Source: Methanoregula sp.
GTDB lineage: Archaea; Halobacteriota; Methanomicrobia; Methanomicrobiales; Methanospirillaceae
Direction of reading: 5' to 3'
Assembly (NCBI GenBank): GCA_030694985.1
Contig: JAUYTV010000056.1
Coordinates: 1-60,755, forward strand
DNA: 60,755 nucleotides
Program-made: the position numbers and the translations under genes
Notes under the pieces: model-generated
The model's database searches: none
What the model saw: only the letters and a program-made list of their open reading frames with translations
Told to the model about the DNA's origin: nothing
Part shown: positions 32,778-40,904 of the stretch, in pieces
Position numbering within the stretch: position 1 is the stretch's first letter
Layout of the letters: each line of letters opens with the position of its first letter

Positions 32778-33143
32778 ATGTCCAATAATTCCATGAAGAA
32801 CATCATGGCCGCCCTTTCTGTTGATATCCTGTTTGATGCCGCCATCCGCATACAGCTGCTGGAGCGTTCAATCACGATCACATTTGCCGATAATACCATC
32901 CGGATGAAGTTCCCGACAACCCGGCGGCTTGCCGATTTCCTAGATGTCCAGCACTATTACGTGCTGCCCTATTTTGCCATGATGGAGCAGGAGGAGTTGG
33001 TCACACGGGCTGAACGTGTCGGGATCCTGACTACGGCAAAAGGAACCCGGAAGATGGTTGAGCTGATGCGGGAGAAATACTTAAAAGAGTCCAGCGAAAT
33101 TCTCGGCGCCGCAATTTTTGATGAAGTCTTAAGAAAAATATGA
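32778..33143 (+). CDS. Small winged-helix-like regulator, copy B
   Basis: About 121 residues from ATG 32778; ATG 32793 or 32805 are alternatives and no clear ribosome site decides. The fold follows copy A: VDILFDAAIRIQLLERS, a beta pair ITITFADNTIRMKFP, helix-turn-helix TRRLADFLDVQHYYVLPYFAMMEQEELV, wing TRAERVGILTTAKG and a final helix. It is encoded directly upstream of the tungstate-binding protein gene, in the same direction, with site C between them. A role as Mo/W-responsive repressor is inferred from location and paralogy only. Confidence 0.6.
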   Translation: MSNNSMKNIMAALSVDILFDAAIRIQLLERSITITFADNTIRMKFPTTRRLADFLDVQHYYVLPYFAMMEQEELVTRAERVGILTTAKGTRKMVELMREKYLKESSEILGAAIFDEVLRKI

Positions 33144-33199
33144 ATTGATCGCAATTCTGAAGTGTAATTCTTTTTTCGCGCAGCAGCCGTCGGCATCTA

Positions 33200-33225
33200 T
33201 TGGTATATCAGTTGTATATCAACTG
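33200..33225. promoter_or_regulatory. Candidate Mo/W operator, site C (double)
   Basis: TTGGTATATCAG (33200-33211) overlaps GTTGTATATCAAC (33211-33223); the reverse strand reads CAGTTGATATAC. The double element lies just upstream of an AT-rich TATA candidate (about 33232-33243) for the tungstate-binding protein gene. Confidence 0.5.
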
Positions 33226-33302
33226 GTTAATTATTTTTTATTTACAGAGATCAAAAAGAAACATTGAATAGTTTCCTTAACCACCTTTTATCCGGTTCAA
33301 TT

Positions 33303-35252
33303 ATGACAAGAAATGTGCATGTAACATTTATTGCAGCGGTATTCGTACTGCTGTTCCTTGCAACCTGCTTTGCCGGTTGTACGAATACCGCCCCGGCATC
33401 GCAAACACCTGTGGCAACACCGGCATCGCAGGTAACCGCCGCTCCGGTTGCAACCCCGGCCGTAACCACTGCGCCGGTAGCAACCGGGCCAAAAACGAGA
33501 CTGCTGCTGGCAACGACAACAAGCCTGTACGATACCGGGCTGCTCACGTACCTGAAGCCCAAGTTTGAGGCACTGTACAATGTTGACCTGCTGATCACTT
33601 CGCAGGGAACCGGCAAAGCCATCGAGCTCGCCAAAAACGGTGATGCCGATGTCTTAATGGTTCACTCCCCCTCGCAGGAAATGTCATTCCTTGAAGGCGG
33701 CAATGGCCTGAACCGCAGGACGTTTGCCTACAACTACTTCATCATTGTAGGCCCCAAAAATGATCCCGCCGGAATCAAGGGTATGAGCCCAGAGGACGCA
33801 TTCAGGACCATCATGGCCAAGGGCAAGGCTGGCGACAAAACGGTTGCATTTGTCTCCCGTGGCGATGCTTCAGGAACTCATAGTGCAGAGCAGAACATCT
33901 GGAAGAGTGCAGGTTATACCTATGCCAAGGATGTCCAGAAGTCCGGGAACTGGTACGTAGAAGCCGGAAAAGGAATGGGAGAAACCCTCCAGATGGCAAG
34001 CGAGAAGGGAGCATACACCTTAACCGATGAAGGCACGTACCTCGCCTACACGAGCAAACTGAATCTCGAACCCCTGGTCTCCCAGGGTGCAATCCTGATG
34101 AACGTGTACAGCGTCATGGCGGTATACAACACCAAACAGCCGGTTGAAAAGATCCAGATGGCTGACAACTTCATCAACTTCATGATCTCCCCGCAGACCA
34201 TGGCAGACATAGGAAATTATGGCAAGGACAAATACGGCAAAGGACTCTTCACGCCGATGACTGCCGGTCTTCCCCCCGGAGTAGCAGCAGACTTTACTAC
34301 CCCGGCAACTGCAATCAAACCGCTCAAGGTCTACCATGCCGGCAGCCTTGCCACATCGTTTGCCAAACTCAAGAAGGTCTTTGAAGCGGCCAACCCGAAC
34401 ACGGATGTGCAGCTCTGGTCTGGCGGAAGCGCAGCGATCATTGACAAAGTGAACAAGCAGAACCAGTACGCCGATGTACTCGCAAGCGCTGATTCGGCCC
34501 TGATTCCAAAGAACCTCTACCCGAAGAACGCCACCTATGATGTGGACTTTGCCAAGAACACCATGGTGCTCGTCTACTCTGACAAGAGCAAATATGCAAA
34601 CCAGATCACGGCAGACAACTGGTATACGATCCTGGAAAAACCAGACGTAACCTATGCGATCAGCGACCCGACTTCAGACCCGGCAGGCTACCGCTCGCTC
34701 ATGACAATTGCGCTTGCCGAGCGCAAGTACGGCGACAACACCATCTTTGACACGCTGGTCAAACCCTACAGTAAAATGACCATGACCTTTGATGGTTCAA
34801 AGCGGACGATCGATGCAACAAAACCCACTCCGGATGGAAAGAAACTGATCATAACAAAGACCGGACCAGAGATTACACCCCTGCTCAAAGACAACAAAGT
34901 TGATTATGCCTTCGAGTACAGCAGCGTTGCCATCCAGAGCGGACTAAAGTATCTCGTCCTGCCCGTAGAGATCGATCTCTCTGATCCTGGCATGAGCAAA
35001 AGTTATGCTTCCGCAGTGGTAATCCGCCCATCAGGAACCACAACCGTGACTGAAGTTGCAACGCCGATCATCTACGGTGTGACAACGCCGACAAGCGCAA
35101 AGAACTTAAACGGCGGTTTGAGCTTTGTCAACCTGCTGTTAAGCAGCGATGGACAGGCAATCCTTACCGCTGATGGTCAGACCCCGATTGTTCCTGCACT
35201 GGTTTCAGGAACAGATGTGCCGGCCACTCTCACAAATGTAAAGAAGATCTAA
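33303..35252 (+). CDS. Tungstate-binding lipoprotein fusing TupA-type and WtpA-type domains
   Basis: A 649-residue exported protein. Residues 1-30 form a lipoprotein-like signal (FVLLFLATCFAGC), then a Thr/Pro/Ala-rich linker. Residues about 55-320 are TupA-like: LLLATTTSLYDTGLL, SQGTGKAIELAKNGDADVLMVHSP and RGDASGTHSAE. Residues about 335-640 are WtpA/ModA-like: LKVYHAGSLATSF, LWSGGSAAIIDKV, SDPTSDPAGYRSLM and VDYAFEYSSVAIQ. Both families bind tungstate/molybdate but are normally separate proteins. It feeds the TupB/TupC genes that follow. Start ATG 33303 places the signal at the N-terminus. Confidence 0.88.
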   Translation: MTRNVHVTFIAAVFVLLFLATCFAGCTNTAPASQTPVATPASQVTAAPVATPAVTTAPVATGPKTRLLLATTTSLYDTGLLTYLKPKFEALYNVDLLITSQGTGKAIELAKNGDADVLMVHSPSQEMSFLEGGNGLNRRTFAYNYFIIVGPKNDPAGIKGMSPEDAFRTIMAKGKAGDKTVAFVSRGDASGTHSAEQNIWKSAGYTYAKDVQKSGNWYVEAGKGMGETLQMASEKGAYTLTDEGTYLAYTSKLNLEPLVSQGAILMNVYSVMAVYNTKQPVEKIQMADNFINFMISPQTMADIGNYGKDKYGKGLFTPMTAGLPPGVAADFTTPATAIKPLKVYHAGSLATSFAKLKKVFEAANPNTDVQLWSGGSAAIIDKVNKQNQYADVLASADSALIPKNLYPKNATYDVDFAKNTMVLVYSDKSKYANQITADNWYTILEKPDVTYAISDPTSDPAGYRSLMTIALAERKYGDNTIFDTLVKPYSKMTMTFDGSKRTIDATKPTPDGKKLIITKTGPEITPLLKDNKVDYAFEYSSVAIQSGLKYLVLPVEIDLSDPGMSKSYASAVVIRPSGTTTVTEVATPIIYGVTTPTSAKNLNGGLSFVNLLLSSDGQAILTADGQTPIVPALVSGTDVPATLTNVKKI

Positions 35253-35261
35253 AACAACCCA

Positions 35262-35273
35262 TTTTTTCTTTTT
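35262..35273 (+). terminator. T-rich attenuator/terminator after the binding-protein gene
   Basis: T6-C-T5 (broken by one C) lies about ten bases after the stop. It may reduce read-through into tupB, as is common after binding-protein genes. Confidence 0.35.
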
Positions 35274-35380
35274 CGCTCTGAAGAAACGGGCACGAACGAG
35301 GCGGCAAACAAACAGATCTCCTGTAAGATCGACTTATTACCGCACCTCGCCAAATATCTTCACATAATCAGGTGATATGG

Positions 35381-36109
35381 ATGGATGAAATAATCACAGG
35401 AATCACGCAGGCATTCAACCTGATCATCACCCTCAATCCCGAGGTTATGCAAATCGCTGCGCTTTCCGTATACATTTCCCTTGCAGCAACAATCCTTGCC
35501 GCCTGCATATCCATACCTCTTGGGGGATTGATTCATTTCCGAAAATTTCGTGGCAAACGAACGCTCAAAATGATCATCCAGACACTCTATTCTGTCCCGA
35601 CCGTGGTAGTCGGCCTTTTAATATATCTCCTGCTCTCACGGAGCGGGCCGCTGGGATTTTTTGGCCTTCTGTTCACTCCCGAAGGAATGATCCTCGGACA
35701 GATGGTACTTATCATTCCCATCACAACAGGCCTTGTAATCTCTGCGCTCAGCGGGGTTGACCAGAACATCAGCGACACGCTTGTATCGCTTGGGGCAACC
35801 GAGTTCCAGGGCATCGTCCAGATCGTAAAAGAGGCCCGGCTTGCAATTCTCAGTGCGGTGATCCTTGCATTCGGAAGAGCGATCTCAGAAGTCGGGGTTG
35901 CGATGATGATTGGAGGAAACATCGCGGGCCAGACACGGGTGCTGACAACCGCAATCGCTCTCCAGACCGGCATGGGAGACTTTGGTTTTTCAATCGCGCT
36001 TGGCATTATCCTTCTTGCCATTGCCCTTGTGATCGTTGTGGCCATGAACCTCATCACCTCTGGCTTTTCATCTGAACATCAACAGGTCATGGGAGGCCCC
36101 CGCTCATGA
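35381..36109 (+). CDS. tupB: Tungstate ABC transporter permease
   Basis: A 242-residue inner-membrane permease with about six hydrophobic segments. The cytoplasmic ABC-docking loop EAA-like motif is SLGATEFQGIVQIVKEARLAILSAVILAFGRAISEVG, typical of TupB. ATG 35381 follows AGGTGAT; GTG 35372 would overlap that ribosome site. It overlaps the ATPase gene by four bases (ATGA). With the binding lipoprotein and ATPase it makes a complete high-affinity oxyanion importer. Confidence 0.92.
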   Translation: MDEIITGITQAFNLIITLNPEVMQIAALSVYISLAATILAACISIPLGGLIHFRKFRGKRTLKMIIQTLYSVPTVVVGLLIYLLLSRSGPLGFFGLLFTPEGMILGQMVLIIPITTGLVISALSGVDQNISDTLVSLGATEFQGIVQIVKEARLAILSAVILAFGRAISEVGVAMMIGGNIAGQTRVLTTAIALQTGMGDFGFSIALGIILLAIALVIVVAMNLITSGFSSEHQQVMGGPRS

Positions 36110-37203
36110 TCAGGATAACCGCACTTACACGCAAGGCAGGAGAACAAAAGATACTGGAGGATATCAATCTTGAAATCCGGCGTGGTGAGATCTTCACGCT
36201 CATCGGTCCATCCGGCAGCGGCAAGACGACCCTGCTGCGGTTGATCGATCTGCTTGACAAGCCCACCTCCGGCAAAATCTTCTTTGACGGTCATGATACT
36301 GCCGGCAGAGAAAAAGAACGACTCTCAATCCGCAGGCGCATGGGCATGGTCTTTCAAAAACCTGCGGTACTCAATGTTACTGTTGCAGAGAATGTGGCAT
36401 TCGGTCTGAAATTCCGTGGCACAAACCCGGCTGAGATCCCACAGCGGGTTACATCCGCTCTGGAACTGGTCGGGCTATCGGGTTTTGAACATCGCAGGGC
36501 AGTCACCCTGTCCGGTGGCGAGATGCAGCGTGTGGCAATCGCACGGGCAATGGTCACCGACCCAGAAGTGCTGCTGCTGGATGAACCCACAGCAAACCTT
36601 GACCCGGTCTCTTCTGAGATCATCGAGGACCTGCTCATCCGGATCAACACTGATCTGCACACCACAATTGTCCTTGCCACGCATGACATGGTCCAGGGTC
36701 AGCGCCTTGCACACCGCATGGGTGTGATCATGAACGGGCACCTTGCGCAGGTGGGCACACTCCACGATATCTTCTACCAGCCCAATGGAAAGGAAGTGGC
36801 ACGGTTTGTCGGGATCGATACCATCTTAAAAGGCGTGGTGCAGTCTAATGAGCGGGGTCATGCCACCGTTGCGCTTGACAATGCCAGCTTTGAAGTGGTC
36901 ACTTCCTGCCCGCCGGGAAAAACCGTAGCGCTCTATATCCGGCCTGAAGAAGTCACAGTCTCAATCCCCGAATCAGGAGCAGGAAAGACCAGCGCCAGAA
37001 ACCAGCTCGTAGGGACAATTACAAAACTGGTCTCACTCGGGCCGTTCATCCGGGTCACTGTAGACTGCGGAACGCCCATCACCGCACTTATCACCACACG
37101 ATCCTGCGGCGAACTGGGCCTCGCAACCGGTATGACCGTGATTGCAAGCGTCAAAGCATCGGCTATACATGTGCGTTCTGATTCCAACTTGCGATCCATT
37201 TAA
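36106..37203 (+). CDS. tupC: Tungstate ABC transporter ATP-binding protein with TOBE domain
   Basis: A 365-residue ATPase. Walker A is GPSGSGKTT (about residue 34), the Q-loop is MVFQKP, the signature is TLSGGEMQR, Walker B is VLLLDEPTANLD and the switch histidine is ATHD. The C-terminal region (about 250-360) carries a TOBE/Mop-type domain (GTITKLVSLGPFIRVTVDCG, ASVKASAIHV) that may sense the oxyanion and inhibit transport when metal is plentiful. Its start overlaps the tupB stop. Confidence 0.93.
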   Translation: MIRITALTRKAGEQKILEDINLEIRRGEIFTLIGPSGSGKTTLLRLIDLLDKPTSGKIFFDGHDTAGREKERLSIRRRMGMVFQKPAVLNVTVAENVAFGLKFRGTNPAEIPQRVTSALELVGLSGFEHRRAVTLSGGEMQRVAIARAMVTDPEVLLLDEPTANLDPVSSEIIEDLLIRINTDLHTTIVLATHDMVQGQRLAHRMGVIMNGHLAQVGTLHDIFYQPNGKEVARFVGIDTILKGVVQSNERGHATVALDNASFEVVTSCPPGKTVALYIRPEEVTVSIPESGAGKTSARNQLVGTITKLVSLGPFIRVTVDCGTPITALITTRSCGELGLATGMTVIASVKASAIHVRSDSNLRSI

Positions 37204-37416
37204 CAAAATTATCAGGGTGCCCTCGTAACAGTCAATGATTGGATTCATGCACGATCCTTAAAAAAAACAAAGCGCTAATTTTGGATGTTTCAGATATTTA
37301 GCGATCGAAGGATTGGATAACTTCCATTTCGAGGTATATCTCGTGATCTGCTCAAAAAAAGATTGATAACTTCCCATCGAATGTAAGCACGAAGGACACA
37401 ATTGAATGATTTATTT

Positions 37417-38538
37417 TTAAGATACACCCGTTTTAAATTTTTTCTTGATTGCGGGGAGCAGGTACGCAAGTATCATCCCCAAAATAAACGCGACAGTCAT
37501 CGAGCTGATCAGCGCGAGGATTCCAATAATCCCGGTGACAAGAAGAGAATCGGTCTTAAAACTATGGCGGCACATCTCGATACCGACAAAGACGAGAAGC
37601 GCCCCCAGAACCCCGACCGCGATGATGGAGAGCACCTGCGGGGATGAAAAGAAAAGGGCAAGTATAAGAAAGATCAGGCCCGCGTACACGTTAGCCCCGC
37701 CTGTCCGTGCACCGTAGCGGTACTGCCCGGCCAGACCGCCGGCACCGTGGCACATCGGAAACCCCCCAAACGGAACGGAAAAGAGGTTCATAAGACCAAT
37801 GCTTGTCGAGAATTTCTTGGGCGGCACTTCATGAGCAAAGAGATCTTTTGTCAGGAGAGTTGTAGCAAGGATGGCATTTGTAATTGTGAGAACAACCTGC
37901 GGGAGCACGAGAGTTGAAAAGGCAGATGAGAAATCTGTTGGCAGGGGGATGATGAATTGCGGTGCCGGGATCAGGCTGAGGGGAGGAACACCGTAGAGTG
38001 CAATTCCCGCGACAAGGCCCACACCAATGACCACGATCGTTGACAGGTCCGGGATCGACCGGTAACGTGCAAGGAGGAAAAAGCCTGCGATGATGGCAAT
38101 GCCAATGAAAAAGAACAATGGATCCTTTACCACAAATCCCAGGGATGATCGGAACAGGAGGAGGGCAAGCCCCAGTTGGATTCCCCGCACAACACTCTGC
38201 GGCACCCATTTTTCGATAACTGAAAAGAACCGGCCATAACCCAGCACGAGAAAGATGACCCCGAGGATGAGACCCGCAGCTGCGATCTCACCGCTCCCGA
38301 TAGATCCTGCAATTACGATCACCGCCACTGCCTTCATCGGCTCTAGCGGGATAGGTAACCGGTAATAAAGCCCGGTGAGGATGAACCATATCCCAAAGAA
38401 CAAGAGGATATACCGGGCATTGACATCCGAGACCAGCGCCACGGCAAGGATGAGCGGGATGATCGTCCCAAAATCCCCAAGCGATCCCGCCAGCTCGGAG
38501 AGGTTAAATCTCATAGTTGGTAAGGCAGTGTCGGGCAT
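37417..38538 (-). CDS. MOT1-like molybdate/sulfate permease
   Basis: A 373-residue membrane protein with 10 or more hydrophobic segments. The family elements LAGSLGDFGTIIPLILA at the N-terminus and PFGGFPMCHGAGGLAGQYRYGARTGG near residue 245 are those of MOT1 (SulP-related) molybdate transporters known from plants, algae and prokaryotes. It would give an energy-cheaper, lower-affinity route for molybdate beside the ABC importer. It converges with tupC, with 213 bases between the stops. Substrate could also be sulfate. Confidence 0.85.
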   Translation of the reverse strand: MPDTALPTMRFNLSELAGSLGDFGTIIPLILAVALVSDVNARYILLFFGIWFILTGLYYRLPIPLEPMKAVAVIVIAGSIGSGEIAAAGLILGVIFLVLGYGRFFSVIEKWVPQSVVRGIQLGLALLLFRSSLGFVVKDPLFFFIGIAIIAGFFLLARYRSIPDLSTIVVIGVGLVAGIALYGVPPLSLIPAPQFIIPLPTDFSSAFSTLVLPQVVLTITNAILATTLLTKDLFAHEVPPKKFSTSIGLMNLFSVPFGGFPMCHGAGGLAGQYRYGARTGGANVYAGLIFLILALFFSSPQVLSIIAVGVLGALLVFVGIEMCRHSFKTDSLLVTGIIGILALISSMTVAFILGMILAYLLPAIKKKFKTGVS

Positions 38539-38727
38539 GGGCAGGGGGGCTTAACTCACGAAAGAGAGGTAACTCCATCTTAAGGCATCGCGGATCTGGT
38601 AAATCTGTTTTGTTAATGATAATTAAGGGTAAACTACCTGTTTGGTACCTGTTTTTTCTTTAACAGATGAAGGATTCTTCAGCCTCTTTATTCTTTCTGG
38701 ATTAGACACGGGATGTCCTATCCCGAA

Positions 38728-38854
38728 ATCATTCCCATCACAACAGGCGTTGTAATCTCTGCGCTCCTGCGGCGAACTTGGCCTTACAACCGGTATGACG
38801 GTGATTGCAAGCGTAAAAGCGTCTGCTATTCATGTGCGTGCAGATCCCGCATGA
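38728..38854 (+). pseudogene. Scar of a deleted second tupB-tupC copy
   Basis: Bases 38728-38765 match the TupB IIPITTGLVISAL coding stretch (35710-35750). They are joined out of frame to bases 38766-38854, which match the last 29 codons of TupC (SCGELGLATGMTVIASVKASAIHVR) including a stop. Similarity goes on past the stop (GTAACAGTCAATGA at both 37224 and 38884). About 1.35 kb is missing relative to the intact operon. The wording of both parts is close enough to show a once complete paralogous operon or a local duplication followed by deletion. Confidence 0.8.
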
Positions 38855-38908
38855 GATCGTGTCAATATATTTATCTGGTTACCACCGTAACAGTCAATGA
38901 GATGCGCT

Positions 38909-39097
38909 ATGGCTGAAATGTTTACAGAACTTTTAATTTACATAGGTATTGGGATCCTCATGTTCGCTATTGGAATGATCATCGGGTACCAGTTACTGAT
39001 AATGCACTATACCCGACGGTTTATGATCATCGCAGCAGAATGTTCTGATGCGGATTCCTTAGTCCCGATGGTTGACGAACTTGCAAGGGAGACATAA
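38909..39097 (+). CDS. Small membrane protein, paralogue 1
   Basis: A 62-residue protein with one long hydrophobic helix (LLIYIGIGILMFAIGMIIGYQLLIMHY) and a mostly polar C-terminal tail that starts YTRRFM. Starts at 38897 or 38918 are also possible. It is followed 16 bases later by a second protein of the same design. Function unknown; such pairs may be accessory membrane peptides. Confidence 0.55.
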   Translation: MAEMFTELLIYIGIGILMFAIGMIIGYQLLIMHYTRRFMIIAAECSDADSLVPMVDELARET

Positions 39098-39113
39098 GTA
39101 AGGAGGGGAAAAG

Positions 39114-39299
39114 ATGGTTGATCTCTTAAGTTACTCTCTGGTCTGTGTCGCCTGCTTATGCTTTGGACTCATCGTCAGTTTTCAGGTCGCGCATATCACC
39201 TACTGCCGCAAGCTGACTACACTCTTGCGCCGCTCAATATCTACAAAAACCATTGCTCCTGTGCTCGCAGATTACGAAGCGCTCAAATCCAAAAAATAA
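39114..39299 (+). CDS. Small membrane protein, paralogue 2
   Basis: A 61-residue protein with one hydrophobic helix (LVCVACLCFGLIVSFQVAHITY), then CRKLTTLLRRSIS and a polar tail. The layout (helix, HxTYxRxL-like segment, short tail ending in a DE-AL motif) parallels the upstream small protein, suggesting tandem duplication. A strong GGAGGGG ribosome site precedes the ATG. Function unknown. Confidence 0.6.
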   Translation: MVDLLSYSLVCVACLCFGLIVSFQVAHITYCRKLTTLLRRSISTKTIAPVLADYEALKSKK

Positions 39300-39377
39300 A
39301 TACAAATCTTCTCTTTTTTACCACATTTTTACCGCATCAAGAGCTGGTTAATACGAGGATAACCCATACATTAAGTT

Positions 39378-40166
39378 ATGCTCTGCACAACACTTGCCAG
39401 CGGGAGCAAAGGCAACTGCTTTTTTATTGAGGGGGAGAGTGGAGCCCTGCTCATCGATGCTGGACTGAGCGTAAAAGAGACACTCCTGCGCATGACTGCC
39501 GCAGATCTTGATGCCGGCAAAATCTGTGCGGTGCTGGTCACGCATGAGCATGGCGATCATATAAGGGGCCTCGAAGTGCTCATGAAAAAGCTCAACATCC
39601 CTGCGTATGCAACGGAAGGGACACTGCATGATTTTTTGCACAACCGGCGCACATCTGATAAACCGATCGACTGCCGGGTATGCAGGCATGATGAAGAGTG
39701 TACCATAGGTGATTTTTCAATCGAAGCATTCAAAACATCGCACGATGCGGTTGATCCCTGCGGTTTTATCATAAAGGAGAACGGGTTGCGCTTTGGGTAT
39801 TGCACCGATACCGGCATACTCACGCCGCCAATGCTTGAGAAGCTCCGGCACTGCGATGGCATTGTGCTTGAGAGCAACCACTGTCCGGATATGCTTGCCA
39901 ATGGGCCATACCCTGAATTTCTCAAGCGGAGGATCCGCTCACAGCATGGGCATCTCTCCAACAAGGCTGCCGCTGACGGCATGCGGTTGCTGGGAAAAGA
40001 TCTCCCTCAGGTGATCCTCGCACACTTGAGCGAGACCAACAATACCACCGAGCGGGTGACTGCCAGTGCACGGAATGGGCTTGGGCTCTTGTACAATGAT
40101 ATGAGCGTGATTGTCGCTACCCAGTGCGGCACTACCAAGGCCTGTCCGCAACATTTGTCGTTGTGA
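39378..40166 (+). CDS. Metallo-beta-lactamase-fold hydrolase (YycJ/WalJ-like)
   Basis: A 262-residue enzyme. The metal motif THEHGDHIRGL (HxHxDH) is near residue 56, a second histidine is in FKTSHDAVDPCGF, DTG (GYCTDTGILT) supplies the bridging aspartate and ILAHLSETNN the last histidine. The opening TLASGSKGNCFFIE is the signature of the YycJ/WalJ group of nuclease-like proteins. It probably binds two Zn or Fe/Mn ions. The physiological substrate is not known, though DNA repair has been proposed for bacterial members. Confidence 0.88.
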   Translation: MLCTTLASGSKGNCFFIEGESGALLIDAGLSVKETLLRMTAADLDAGKICAVLVTHEHGDHIRGLEVLMKKLNIPAYATEGTLHDFLHNRRTSDKPIDCRVCRHDEECTIGDFSIEAFKTSHDAVDPCGFIIKENGLRFGYCTDTGILTPPMLEKLRHCDGIVLESNHCPDMLANGPYPEFLKRRIRSQHGHLSNKAAADGMRLLGKDLPQVILAHLSETNNTTERVTASARNGLGLLYNDMSVIVATQCGTTKACPQHLSL

Positions 40167-40233
40167 AAAATTAGAAAATTGTAAGAATATATTTAATTGA
40201 AAGGGTTACAAATAGCATAAATGAGGTAAAATA

Positions 40234-40488
40234 ATGAAAACAATAAATTATACTGCAAAAATTTTGCCCGATGGACATATATCACTTCCTGAAAAAATTA
40301 AAAAAGAAATGGGTCTGGCTGTCAATAGTGTAGTGAGAATCACATTGGAAAGCGATACCCCAAGAGAGAATATAATAAAAGCATTTGGTGCCTGGTCCGA
40401 AAGAAGCGAGATTAAAGACGGGGTCACATATGTTGAAGATATGAGGAGTGGATGGGATAAGAGAACGAAGAGAATCGATAATGTATAG
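40234..40488 (+). CDS. vapB: VapB-type antitoxin (AbrB-like)
   Basis: An 84-residue antitoxin with an N-terminal swapped-hairpin AbrB-like domain (YTAKILPDGHISLPEKIKKEMGL) that should bind its own promoter, and a C-terminal part that would wrap the toxin. It overlaps the vapC gene by eight bases. The local sequence is more AT-rich than the surroundings, suggesting acquisition. Confidence 0.8.
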   Translation: MKTINYTAKILPDGHISLPEKIKKEMGLAVNSVVRITLESDTPRENIIKAFGAWSERSEIKDGVTYVEDMRSGWDKRTKRIDNV

Positions 40489-40885
40489 AACCCGGTTCCT
40501 TGTGGATACGGATATTATTATCAACTACTTAAAAGGCAGGGAAATTGCCAGGGATTTCCTTATGAGGAACATTGACGAGAGTGCGTCAGGGTTCTTTTCG
40601 GTCATAACTGAAGCTGAACTCTTATCCGGTTCAAGGAATGCGGACGATGAAGCTGCGATTTATTCAATACTGGATTGCATGGAAGCGATTGAGGTTGAAA
40701 GAAATATCGCTGTCACTGCCGGAAAGCTGAGGCAAAAATATTATGCTGCTTACAGGACGAACCTTCCTGATGCCATAATTGCGGCAACCGCAAATGAATA
40801 TGAGCTTATACTGGCTACTGCCAATGAGAAGCATTTTAATATGTTTACGGAAATCGAAACTGAATATATTAAAGAGAATTTCTAA
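40481..40885 (+). CDS. vapC: VapC-type PIN-domain ribonuclease toxin
   Basis: A 134-residue PIN-domain endoribonuclease. Acidic metal ligands are in FLVDTDIIINYL, ITEAELLSG and NLPDAIIAATA, with a further candidate near LATANEKHFNMF. It is predicted to cleave RNA such as tRNA when freed from the antitoxin. ATG 40481 lies inside the antitoxin stop region, the classic coupled arrangement. The gene is AT-rich. Confidence 0.85.
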   Translation: MYRTRFLVDTDIIINYLKGREIARDFLMRNIDESASGFFSVITEAELLSGSRNADDEAAIYSILDCMEAIEVERNIAVTAGKLRQKYYAAYRTNLPDAIIAATANEYELILATANEKHFNMFTEIETEYIKENF

Positions 40886-40904
40886 TACCTCATTGACTGA
40901 CAAA

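Noticed and set aside
32429-32788. 119-residue open frame through the repeat array
   Set aside because: It runs across the inverted repeat arm, the half-site array and the dispersed repeat, and has no recognisable fold.
37332-37346. Fourth copy of the Mo/W operator near the tupC 3' end
   Set aside because: GAGGTATATCTCG shares only the central TATATC with the sites and lacks the CAGTTG and CAG flanks; the location is between convergent genes.
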